Of a DNA stretch of 64,000 nucleotides, positions 37,404 to 50,400 are shown in pieces. The translations under genes were made by a program, and so were the position numbers. The first letter of the stretch is position 1; every line of letters begins with the position of its first letter. The stretch lies in the NCBI RefSeq assembly GCF_008831285.2, contig NC_045142.1, forward strand, positions 5,001-69,000, written 5' to 3'. Source of the DNA: Nymphaea colorata. Lineage: Eukaryota > Streptophyta > Magnoliopsida > Nymphaeales > Nymphaeaceae. A model generated the notes under the pieces. That model was not told where the DNA came from and ran no database searches. It worked only from the letters and a program-made list of their open reading frames with translations.

Positions 37404-40400
37404 CCTTGTCAAGGATATTACTAAACATGTTTGTTTCAGATAATTTCTGGACGGACATTAACTGTGCTCACTTGAAGTTGGAGTTGACAGGTGGAATCGG
37501 TTTCTAGGACGGCAACAGTCGCAGGGCATAACTTGGACCCGACACCGTGGCATCCTTTCACCCCGCTGACTCATTCGGGCAACAAATATTCTGTGGCTTC
37601 AACAATCCTCAAGTGTTCCTACCTCACAACTTGTCCCCCTTCGCCCAATCTATCTTCTGTTCAACGCTCGGGAAACCACTCTTCATCTTCATCTTATTGC
37701 CCTTCATTCTTCCAGTGGATACACGAAGATCTAGCTCCATGGAGGCGTTCACGGATAAGCCTACATAAGCTGTTGGAAGCCCAAAGATTTGCAGCCTTTC
37801 GCGTCGTCATAGTCGGTGGGCGATTGTACGTGGATTTCTACTATGCATGCGTGCAGAGCAGGGCCATGTTCACGGTTTGGAGCTTTCTGCAGCTGATCAA
37901 GAGGTACCCTGGCCGTGTCCCTGACGTGGATCTCATGTTCGATTGCATGGACAGGCCCACCGTCCGAAGATCCGAGTACAAGTCCCCACGATGGCCTCCC
38001 CCTCCTCTCTTTCGATACTGTAGCACCAAGGATCATTTTGATATCCCTTTCCCGGACTGGTCCTTCTGGGGTTGGTAAGCTATTACTTCCGTGCTTGTTC
38101 TGACATTCTTTTTTATCGGTTTATTATTTGTTTTGTTAGCTCTTACTAGTCAGTCATAATAGGTTCCCGTTGCACGCCTACTTTTGCCAACTAATGAGAC
38201 CTCACTCTTTGTTTTCGATCTGATCTCTATATCGTCCCTATAACATCTTACACAATCTCCACTACATTCGGTTGGACCGTTTCGTTTCCTTGTTTCTTTT
38301 CAGATCCTTTGCTTCTGTGCCCTTGATAAATGTCATTCAACAGCCTTGCTACACATGTTTGGAGTTCCCCATGCACTCCAGTGATGGCTTCTTTTCCTCT
38401 AGATGTTCCCTATTTTTTGAGGACAAAAAATGAGCATGAAAGTTGAATTTGGAATACACCAACTATATGAGAAAAAAGTTGAGAATAGTCATATACTTGT
38501 GCCAGTTGACCTATTTTGTAAAGCCTTGGGGTGAGTTAGGATGTACAAAACCAGACAGAGCAAGCTAGAATCCGCTACGAGAGAGTGTAAGTTGGGTTGT
38601 TATGGTTAGTATTGAAGCTAAGTTCAGCATTCAGACCTAGGGTTCTACAAGCGGGAATGCATGCGTCTGAAGGGAGTGGATTGTAATGTTTGTACCATGT
38701 TCTTATTTGTCGCTTTTCTGGGTACTATCTGATACGTATTAAGATCTGCCAGACCGAACACCTGGATCAGGTTGTTACCAAATCAATAGCCGACAAGTTT
38801 GCGTAACTGGGATGACCTTGTACACCTTCTCACTGCTTTTGCCACGAAGACATTTTTTGTGCTATAATGTGTGACCATTCGTTGCATTCCCTGTATGCTT
38901 TCAGTTTTTATGATGAACCTCAAGTCAGTGTTCAACTCATTTCTACTCCTTTGACATATAATATATTCCCTATTTCTGACGGATGAAAGCAAGGAATATC
39001 AATTGGATCACAAAGGGTGGATGGAATCTGGCGATTGTGTACCTCATACATCTCCTATCCTGCTTGACAGTCAAGATATTTTGGACGCTGCCCTGTGAGG
39101 TCATGTGTTTGCATCCCCTGTAGCCAAAAGCTCAGAAGTATTGTGAAGGACTATATGTTTGTCAAACATGTCACAAACATGTGGGGATGAAGAATCTTAT
39201 GCTTGTGATCTACTTGTTTCGTGTACAATGAAACCAAATCTGTTATTTCTCAGAAAACAAGGTTTCCTCTAGTTTGTGGGGATAGCAGTTTTTCCTTTTT
39301 CAGTTTCTTTTAGACACTGCCTTTGATAGGAAGTTAGGAACTTCCTGGTTTGCCACATTCTCTGCTGTTAATATTTCATTTTTATGGCATTTTCCTCTGT
39401 AAGTCCAAGAATTCTCTTATCTGGTGTATTACATTTTTATCTCCTTGTTTGTTCCTAAATGAAGATTCAGAACCATGTGGATAATATCACACATACATGT
39501 GCAGGCCAGAGGTAAACCTAGAATCTTGGGACAAGGAATTTAGCAGCATCAAGAAAGTATCCCAGACTCTAAACTGGGAAAGCAAGCAAGCTCTTGCCTA
39601 TTGGAAAGGAAATCCAGATGTTCAATCTCCTGTTCGTACTGAGTTAATGAAATGTAATGACTCTACAATTTGGAGCACAAAAATTTTGCGTCAGGTAAGT
39701 GTCATTCTTATATTCATATTCCAAGTATCTTGAATGTGCTCTACCAAGGAAGAAGTTTATACCTTCTTCCATGGTTTGGTTTACTCAGAAATTCATTGTT
39801 CGTGTTAGGATTGGGCGAAGGAGGCAAGTGCTGGTTATGAGCAATCCAAGTTAGCCAATCAGTGCAATCACAAGTAAGTTTGTGTACATTGGTATTGGCA
39901 TTACATTTCAGGTGCTGTCTTTATATTTCTAAGTTTTTCTTCCTAGCCAATCATATTTATTGGTAATCACCATGAAAAGCCTGTGTAACGGATGGAAAGA
40001 ACATTGGATTTACATCATTATCATCTTTAACAATTGGAGAGCTTTATGATCTCATGTGTCCTTTTTCCTTTGCCAAATCTCTTGGATTGCTTTATGATCT
40101 CATCATCTACCAGGAGTTCTACAGTGCCATAGGAAGATGCACTTTATTACATTATCATGACTATTTCCCCAGCAGCAGCATCTTCCTAATTTGTGCAAGA
40201 ATCCATCTGGCTGGGTAGCTAGTTTAAGACTATATATATTCTTTTACAAAGCAAACTTAAGAAGTCAGCAAAACTTCTGCATCTTGTAGCCAAATGGCAG
40301 TGATGTTCAGTCACCTCTAAAATCTAGAAGCCGGTTACAACAGGATGAAATACTCTAGAGGTAGTTGTAGGCTACTTCAACAATCAAGTATAGGTAATTG

Positions 40401-43400
40401 AGCCAGTCAAAGCTTATTTAGTTTAGCCAATTAATAGACATATCATAACAGAAGTTGAGTAGCTAAGGAATTATGCCACAATACAACAGTACAGGCTTAC
40501 AGCATAATGGATTTGTCCACATTCATTCCCTTCTACTTCACCAACAGCAAAATAACGAGGTAGTGGTTTATGACAACCATCTTTATTTAGAAGTCGAAGA
40601 GCCCTGATCATATAATTCTCAACATTTCCTCCTCCTCTATCATATCCTATCTATTCTCTTGATGCATTCCACACATGTCAAGTATCTAGAGGTGCAAATT
40701 TAGTAACTTCAAAAAAGTGTCTAGCCATCACACATTATGATTACTTTGTTTCAGCAGTATTATAAACTGTATAAACTTTGGCATAGGATAAACATGACTC
40801 ATATTATGAGGCAATTATATATGGTTGCAATAGATCAGGAAGCCTTAGTAAAAATTGAAGGACAAAATAGTGAATTTTGTCATGACCCAAGTTTTTGATA
40901 TAACGGAAGCAAACATTGAGCCTTACTCTAAGCAAACTTGAATAATGACCAAAACGCAAGCAAATCAAACACCAACAAAACATTCAACACTTGTTTAAGA
41001 GTCACCCTTTTAATCCTACACAAAGACACTTAGACTCAAACAACTAGAATATCCACAAAGCCCAGACTCGACGCAGTGTCTAGATCACCAATGTTGGTCC
41101 ATCACAAAGACTGAAGATGTCAATCCTGTAGCCCACGATCTCTCAAGAACTACCTGTACAGATAGAAAGGAAGGTCAGATTCCTGAGTATGGTAACATTC
41201 AGCCATGAGTGGAACATGGTCCTACAAAATAAGTATATAATTATGTCAAACAAATTTATATGAGGACTTTATGGTCGACATCTATAAGTCATCATTCCAT
41301 ATTGCACCTTAAAATTATATCTTATTATCATGAGTAATGTATAGATGACTTCCATATGTTGCAAAGTTACAACGATGGTCTAACAATGATTATGGTCATT
41401 GTGCCCAACAAACAATAGAAAACCTTTTGGGCACAACTCACAGGTAACACAAAACATGTCTTCACCAGACAATCCAAACAGATCGAGGGTAACTTGTGCT
41501 GAAGCCTCCTAAGATATTCGAGATCGCTACTACAGCAGCAGGGTCTGTCTAACTACTGATAGTCTGGTATTACCTGAAGTGGTAGACCGGCCCCTCTAGG
41601 CACCCGGGTTGAGGGGCCAGGAGACGCCTTGCTTTCCAAACAACCGTTTAATAAAATTTTGGGCCCTTGTTTTGCCCAATATCCTATGGGCAGGGGCGGA
41701 GCTAGGATTTTCTTCAGGGGCGGGCCAAACAGTCCGTGAGTCAGGCCAATAGGAGTGACAGGTCGGGCCAAGAGGTGCGACGGGTCGGACCAAGAGGTTT
41801 TTTTTTCCTGCACTCACCTGGGCCATGGCCCATCCCTTCCCTATGGGTTGTCTAGTGTAGACAAAGGAGTGTGCAACCACAATGATCTCATGTTATACCA
41901 CTACCTCCCAGGGATAAAACCAACCACTGGACCCGCTCGCACTCCCGTATGTCATTGTTGAGACATGATTAGTATTTTATTATTATGCATCAACTTTTAG
42001 GATTTCCATAGCTCTGATAACCATCATAGGCCAATATCTTGGGTGCTCGGCCCAAGACTATTCTCGTTTGCCAGCCCCTACATCCACAAGGACACTAGAG
42101 TCAAACGTTATAGAAGTTATCTATTAAATAAGAGCTTTAAGAATGTAATTATGCAATATCCTTTATTGGTAAATTGATGTGCAAGTACCTGTAGTGAGCA
42201 TACTCGCACCCTCGTAGTTAGGTGTTTAATACTTACCTACAAATACAATCATATATATATATATATACATGCATAATATACATATATATGTGTATTTATG
42301 TATGTTCATACCCTCAATCTGTTATTTTCAACTTTTATTGTTAACTGTGTCATCACAGCCACACTCTTATTTATATACCTATCTAGGGCCGATTCCATCT
42401 TCAATGTCACAAGTTGATTCATCTAGATGTTCTGATTTCAAATGAAGAAGGAGATTATATTTAGGTAAACCTATCCAACTTACTGTACCTAACATGATTG
42501 AATCACCAGAATATGAAGACATGCATCTACTTATTACTACTACCTAACATGGTTAAAATGTTGGGGGCTACCATTGAACTAGGAATTCCTCTTATAAAGA
42601 ACAGAAATTTATACTCTTTATTTCATCAATTGGATAGATACTTAATTTGGCTTCCTTTCTCTAATCCCACTTTCAATCCAGCCATTACACTTAGGCTCGA
42701 TTCCTTGCGTGATTGACTAAACTGTCTACAGATGATAGCGGATGATAACATTTGAATGCATCCTCAAAAACTTATGCTAACAGCCCTATTATATTGTTTC
42801 TGGGATTGTTAGGTTATTAAGAATTTCTGCCATAAGGGAAACAACAATTGAATGAATCACATAGGAGAGAAAGGGACGTAGTCACGGAGTAAGTGTAACA
42901 ATATAAGACAATTATAGGAATTGGTCTGATCAACCCACATAGATATCATCATATTGTAAAGCCATTTGTTCATGATGGCATTAGAAACTTTAGGGACTTG
43001 AAAGGCAAGTTCGTCAACCATAAGAGAGCAACCTTCTCATATAACGTCACAAAATGGTGGTTTCTAGATGTACATGTCCATTCCACTCCAACCCCCTAGC
43101 ATTCATTGCACTATTTTGTGGATTAAGAAGGAATAGAATGGATTGCCGCCATCAAGCTAGAAGGTGGTTCCAAGTGGCCCAGCTACTTGGAAAAATCTCA
43201 ATCGATCACGGTTACGCCTCACTTCCAGAATCAAGAGACAAGCATTGACAGACTGTCCAAATTTTTAAAGGAATAACAAAGACCCGCTTGGATTCAATGT
43301 TTAGAAATCCAAGCTATGTTTAAGAAAATAATTTGTGCATAGCCGTTTCCCCACCCAATTGGTCTAAATAAATTGGAGGTGGAAGGAGAGAGAATGGGAA

Positions 43401-44376
43401 GAAGGAGAGATGGCTTTCTCTGACTGTGTTGGCCCCATCATCATTGTCTATTGTTCTCTGGTGCATCATTGTTATCTTGGCAATCATCATGTCTAAGCAG
43501 CCAGAGCAGCACCAAGCAGTGAGTTCTCTCACTCTATAAAAGAAGCCAGTGATTTTTAACATGCTTTTGAAAACAGAAAGAAAAGGTGCCCTGCCCCCAC
43601 CTCCAATTTTTTTTTAAAAAGAAAATTACATGTAAATTTTAAAAACTTTCACTTCTTCTATATAAAAATTTTGAAAAATGATATTTTGGCCCTAGTCAAA
43701 ATTTATGAACTTTAATTCGGCCCGCCTCATGAAAAATTTATAGCTCTGCCCCTGTGTACATACCTATTTTCTTATATACATATAAGCATATCAGAAAATA
43801 AGTGAATCTACATGCTTCTCTAGTGCTTGAATATTTCCTTGATAATTCTGAAATCTGTTCAAGTCGGTGTGCCTGAAGATCTTTCAGTTCCCGCCAGTCC
43901 GCCAACACTTTGATTTGATATAATTTATTCAGTAGCTCTCAATCTCTCTACACCCTTGCAGTGTATATTTATTATGTATGACCAGATTATAACTCGTCCA
44001 TCAGAAGCTACATATATTTCAATATACAGACTTGTTAATGTGTTCCAACATACTTACTTGAATCGCCTTCGAACAAGGACAGCTCCAGTACACTAGCACC
44101 TCTTCCAATTCTTCTTCCTCTTTGCACTACACACATATATACATTTCATAGTATAACCATATATGTATACACACACACACACACATATAAGTCCTGGTAT
44201 TCATGTAACTAGGTAAGGCACTTACCTCATTCGAGTCTGAGCAGGAAAGGACTTCGATTCTGTCTGCACCTTCGACATCACTGTTTCTTAATGTCATCTA
44301 CAGCTGAAGTAATGAAGGAAATAGTGATAGAAATGTAGCACCAATATCTGTAACCCGAAAACAGCACTCACGCAGG

Positions 44377-44430
<54 letters not shown>

Positions 44431-47400
44431 ACAAGAAGAAACTGAGGAGAAGAAGCCGTAGCCAAAATGGTTTGCACGGCTTCTATTTATAATCCCATTT
44501 TCAGAATTCTGAGTCTCCAATCGTAGAATCCTAGGTGCATGCATAAATTGGGATACTTGATTCACAGCATATATAATATCTGGTCTAGTAAATGTAAGAT
44601 ATTGAAGTGCCCCAACAATACTTCGATATTGCGTAGGATCTTCATATAACTCCCCATCTTGAGCACTTAGTCTTTGATTTAGAACACTAAGAGTTCCAAC
44701 AGGCTTACAATCAGGCATACCTGACTTTTTCAACAGATCCAACGTGTATTTCTGTTGTGTCAATGTGAGGCGATTATTGTGCCTATCAATCTCCACTCCA
44801 AGAACGAATCGTAAATCACCAAGCTCTTTCATTTTGAAGTTTTGCATCATCAAAACTTTAGCTTCTTCTATGTGTTTTTCTGAATTGCCTGTGATAACAA
44901 TATCATCAACATATATAAGAAGTAAAGTAAATATGTTTTCCTTTCGATAAATGAAAAGAGAGTGATCTAGAGGACATCTCCGAAAACCACATTCTTGAAT
45001 CTTGCAAGAGAAACTGTCAAACCACGAACGTGAGGCCTGTTTAAGTCCATAAATAGATTTTCTTAGTTTGCAAACCCATGCATGAGAGTCTCCTTTCGTG
45101 TATCCTGGAGGTTGTTCCATATATACTTCCTCCCTTAAATCACCATGAAGAAAAGCATTCTTCACGTCCATTTGATGTAGTCTCCATCCATATTCAACTG
45201 CCAATGATATAATCACGCGAATTGTTCCCATTTTGATCACAGGGCTGAATGTCTCATCATAATCTTCTCCATATTGTTGTGTAAACCCTTTTGCTACTAA
45301 CCTTGCTTTGTGTCTTTCTATGCTGCCGTCAGGTTTGTATTTAATTTTGTATACCCATTTGGAGCCCACTACGTTCTTTTCATGTGGCCTCGGAACGATC
45401 TCCCATGTTCCACATTCATGCAAGGCATCCATTTCTTCTTTCATAGCCTTTCTCCAATGATGTGATTTTGATGCTTGATCAAATGAAGTAGGTTCTTCCT
45501 CCTTGCCAACTTTTGCCATGAGTAACTGAAAATCAAGTGATAAAGAATCATAGCTAACCCACCTGTGAATGGGATGAAGAATGCGTTGGGATCTTCTAAG
45601 GTGGGGCATGTTGTCTTCTTCACTGTGAGCATCTCTGTCCCTTAGTCGTCGACTGTAGATAAGACCCGAATACCGATGTGCATCGTTGCTCTGTTCATTA
45701 TTGTTTTCGTGATGACTTGATGACTGTGTTGGATCTTCTTGATTTTCACTTTGAGCCATATCCGACGGTTGTATTGCTCTCTCTGAATCTTCACTTTGAG
45801 GCACATCATTTTCTATAACAAGATTTGCATTGAATAACTGTGTACTGGTCCAGGGATCATAAGATTCAATGGTCATAGGCATTTCATTTGTATTATCAAA
45901 ACTATGTTCATCAAAAATGACATTTCTTGAAGTTTTGATACGTTTAGTTGTTGGATCATAGCATCAAAAACCTTTATATTCATCAGCATATCCAACGAAT
46001 CTACATTGAATAGCTTTGTCTTGAAACTTGTTCCTCAAGGCAGCATCAACGTGAACATAGCATACACAACCAAAAACCTTCAAGTTCTTGTAATCAGGTT
46101 ATTTGCCTAAGAGTGTAAAATATGGCGATTTAGACATCAAGAGTGTCATAGGCAAACAATTTATTATGTATACAGCAGTATGGAAGGCTTCAGTCCACAA
46201 GGAAATGGGCACATTAGTATAATGCATCATGCTCATGGCGCTTTCAACTATATGTCGATGTTTCCGCTCAACTACACCATTTTGTTGTGGTGTGTAAGGG
46301 CAGGAAATTTGTCTAGTTATCCCTTTTTCACGTAGAAATTCAATAAAATCAAGCGAAGAATATTCTCCCCCTCCATCACATTGAAAATGCACCACATTGG
46401 ATGAAAATTTAGTTTGAATCATGGCATAGAAGTTTCGAAATATGTGAGGTACTTCTGATTTGTGTTTCATGAAGTAAATCCAGGTGAAACGTGAGTAAGA
46501 GTCAATGAATAAGACATAATATCTTGACCCAGACATGGAATCAATAGGGGCTGGCCCCCATACATCAGAAAAAATAGTTTCAAAAGGTTTGGAAGCCCTT
46601 TGATTTATATTATGGAAAGGTAAAACATGACTCTTACAAAGTCCACAACTTGAACATTTTTTGACACTTGAAGTAAGAGGTAAACTTGATCTTGGAATGA
46701 GACTATCTGTGACAAGTTTTTCAATGAAATGTCGACCACAGTGTCCTAGCCGACTATGCCACAAATCAGACTCCAAAAATTGGTTAGGGCCCCTTACTTT
46801 TGATTGAAAATGGCAAGAACTTGGCACTGATGACGCATTATGAGAAAGAGAAAATGTCTTCAATCCTATATCAAAAGTGGATGAATCCTTGGGTAAACAT
46901 TCCTTGAGGACGTACATATTCCCTTGACGCTCCCCTCTAGCGAACATTTTCTTCATTTGGAGGTCCTTGACATAGACAGAAGAAGGTGTGAATTCAACAG
47001 AAGAGCTTGTATCATCAATGAGTTTAGAAATGAATATGATGTTCTTTTTGATATTGGGAGCAAGAACAACATTAGACAGTGATAGAGACGAGGATGACAA
47101 TGGAATATGTGCATTTCCAATATGTGTAATAGGATGAGATTTTCCATCACCTGTTATAATGCAACTTCTACCGTAATGAGGAGATAAGTTAGTCAATTTA
47201 CCTGCATTTCCTGTCACATGGGTAGCTGCACCTGAATCCAAGAACCATTCTCCCTGCTCATTTTGCTTTATAGTCATCTTTGAGAATGCGGCCATCAATA
47301 GCTGTTGCATATCTTCAGCGGTGGATTTAGAACTTTGTCCTCCTTGTTTATAATCATGTCTTACCCCTTTGTTTTTATTTTGAGGATTAAACCAACATTG

Positions 47401-50400
47401 TGCCTTCATGTGTCCTTTCTTGTTGCACTGAAAACAAATTGGTATTTTTCTTGAAGTATCCAAAGGAGACATACCTTGGTTATGTGGTGTTGGTAGAATG
47501 CCACGACCACCATGGTTGGAGTTCCCATGGCTCTTACCAAACTTTACATTCATAGCCAACACATTTTGGGAGTTCCCTTGATCAGTCCTTTCAATGACTC
47601 TTTTCATATTCATTTCATGTTGGAGAAGTTTACCTTGTAGTTCGTTGAAGGAAGGCAGAACAGGAAGGACCTCAAGAGCTGTAATAAAAGCATGATAATC
47701 ATGTCCAAGTCCATTCAAGGTTTGCTGCACCTTTTCCTTACCAGAAATGTTATTCCCTGAGGCAACAAGTTGGTCTGCGACGGCCTTAATACGCCCCAAA
47801 TAATCCATGATAGACGTTGAACCTTTGCTCAAATTCTGAAATTCTTTCTTTAAGTACATAATTCGAGCTTCTGATATTTGGGAAAAGGTATCAGCAAGGG
47901 TTTCCCATAATTCTTCTGCAGTACAATCATCAGAAACTGAAAGTAACACTTGTTGAGATAAAGTGGACAAAATATACGCAACCAGACTTTGATCACGTCT
48001 CATCCACATAGCATGTTCAGGATTGTTGTCTTCATGAACAGCAATAACTTCTCCTGCCTCATTTTTTATTTCCTGTAAGACGGATATTGGTGGAGCTTTT
48101 GTTGAACCATCGAGATGTCCAAAGAGGCCTTGACTTCTTATGAAAGACATGATTTGCCTTTTCCAGATCAGATAATTCTCATGGTTGAGTTTTTCGGTAA
48201 TAAGGTGAGGAAGAAAACTTGAGGACATGCCAGAATGCGAAAGGTTTTTCATGACAGCAGAAAGGAATGGTATATAGGTAGAAGATGAGAGGGAAAGAAG
48301 ACACGATATAACAAGATGTGTCCTTGGTAAGCAAGAAGAAAAAGGAACAAGACTTGCGCAAGAGAAAAGTAAATTCAGGATAGAGACAAGATGAGAAAAG
48401 AGTTCTAACCAGATCAGACCTGTTTGGGCATTTCGTTTGGTAGAGATAACGTAACCTGGCTCTCTGATACCATGATAGAAATGTAGCACCAATATCTGTA
48501 ACCCGAAAACAGCACTCACCAGGAAGATAGAGATAGAGATAGAGAGAGAGAGAGAGAGGGAGAGAGAGAGAATGAAAACAAGAAGAAACTAAGGAGAAGA
48601 AGCCGTAGCCAAAATGGTTTGCACGGCCTCTATTTATAATCCCATTTTCAGAATTCTAAGAGTCTCCAATCGTAGAATCCTAGGAGATTTCACAAGCTCC
48701 AAGGACATTAATTACATCATAGAAACCTAAGAGACTTCACATATTACAGGGATATTAACTACAACATAGAATTCTAGGAGACTTCCCATATAACAAGGAT
48801 ATTAACTATAACATAGAATCCTAGGAGACTCTTCACATATTACAAGGACATTAAATATTTTAACACATTCTACAAGGAGGTGGAATCCTAAAAGACTCCT
48901 CTTCAACGTGCTGGTGAAGGATTTATATTTTAACAAATAGGACCAGTGACTTCCAGCTTCCAATCTAGTTCTGTAATACAGCCAATATAGAGACCTTTCG
49001 ATCCCTTTATCCCTCAATCCCTGCTGCTGGGCCTTTCCCTTCTAAGACTGCAGCCAAAACGAAACAAAACTACTGCAGTGGTGGGTTAAATAGGTTCTCT
49101 CAAGTACAGTCAGATTTTCATCGATTTTACTACTACTCTTTGTCTCTTTCGTAAATGAGAGTGACCCTTTGGTTTCCCCCAATCCCTCCTTTTTCCAAAA
49201 CCACCTCATTTATAATTGGGTGTACAGATTTAAATAAATGCATGTATTAAACCTGCCATCCAATAAATACACACGCACACATATTTGCCTATAATTGTCT
49301 TCAAACCACATTGTTTATATTTACTTATACCCATATATATTTAACCATGGGTGGAAGGAAAAAAATGTGGCCTTACACTGCCATTCCCTTGCAAAGGAAG
49401 TTGGAAGGAACCATTTGAAATCTCTCTTGTTGATTCTCATCTGGTCTGGAATGCTCAAACTGTAGATCGATAGTCGACGAGCCAGGCCCAAGTTTAATCG
49501 GGTAGTCCAATACCTGCCCACTCTAACGGACCAGGATGAAGCCTATCTGTAAAAGTGCATGCTTTTGCATGCATGCACACACACACACGTGCACCCATAT
49601 ATTTGTGTATCTGCCTTGACTATAAATGGGTGGATTGATCTAGACTTTTATTAGGAAAGGTGCATATATTGTTCCTTGGCCAGTTACCTGACTAGCTGAT
49701 GGATAAGTGACCTAATGCCTACCATTGTTGCTATTTTTATTTTCCAGTAGGTTATTACATACGGCATATGGCCAGTGTCAATTATATGGGAAATTATGCC
49801 ATGGGCCTGTGCTTATGTCTGTTCTCTTTACTTGAGATGTTGAAAACAAGATGGTTATGCATGTAACTTTGTTTTTGTGACTCTAGTTTTATGTGTGCTC
49901 CTTTTTTGCAGATATAAGATCTATGCTGAAGGTTACGCGTGGTCTGTGAGTTTGAAATATATCCTATCTTGTGGTTCACTTCCATTGATAATAACCCCAC
50001 GGTACTATGATTTCTTCAGTCGTGGTCTTATGCCAAGAGAAAATTATTTCCCTGTTAGAGCCACAAAGCTTTGTCGATCTATAAAGCATGCTGTTGACTG
50101 GAGCAACAAGCATCCATTTGAGGTTAGTTACTCCTACATCCTAAAAACACAGTCTATGTTTTACCATGTTTAAAGTTTTTTGCCAGCCTATATTAGATTT
50201 TCCATGCCTGAGAACTGTTCCTATTCTCTGCAATTTGACTTTGGTCTCCAGGACATCAAGTTTTGGGTTGCTTCATCCTACTTGGATCCACCCAGGGATG
50301 CATGACTGTGACTTAGCTTTGCATCATTGCTGGCATATTTTCTTATTAGTGTTTTCCGAAAATTTCAACACTATGAAAAGTCAACATTCATTGCAATCTC

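Larger units (their letters stand above)
44325..48935 (-). mobile_element. Ty1/copia LTR retrotransposon, internally deleted, inside GT90 intron 4
   Basis: The element is 4611 bp, antisense to the host gene, and flanked by the 5-bp duplication AATAG (44320-44324, 48936-48940). The 5' LTR is 48473-48935 and the PBS (TGGTATCAGAGA) is 48461-48472. Gag-pol runs from an ATG near 48252: gag, zinc knuckle CFQCNKKGHMKAQCW, protease WFLDSGAATHVTG, integrase (LWHSRLGHCG; then SDVWGPAP, CPYTPQQNGVVERKHRH), then reverse transcriptase (KWVYKIKYKPDGSIERHKAR, QMDVKNAFLHGDL, LLIYVDDIVITGN). The order integrase-RT defines copia. Two nonsense codons interrupt pol (TAA 46099-46101; TGA 45964-45966). RT runs to FMHAP and then jumps into the 3' LTR at about 44531-44535, so RNase H, the polypurine tract and about half of the 3' LTR are gone. 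It cannot be autonomous. LTR copies are nearly identical, so insertion was recent. Confidence 0.95.

Noticed and set aside
44368-44535. C-terminal tail of the copia RT frame ending in Ser-Leu repeats
   Set aside because: It is translated LTR and (GA)n tract after the deletion junction, not protein sequence of the family.
48253-48519. N-terminal 89 residues of the 806-residue copia frame
   Set aside because: They extend through the primer-binding site into the LTR; gag more plausibly starts near 48252.
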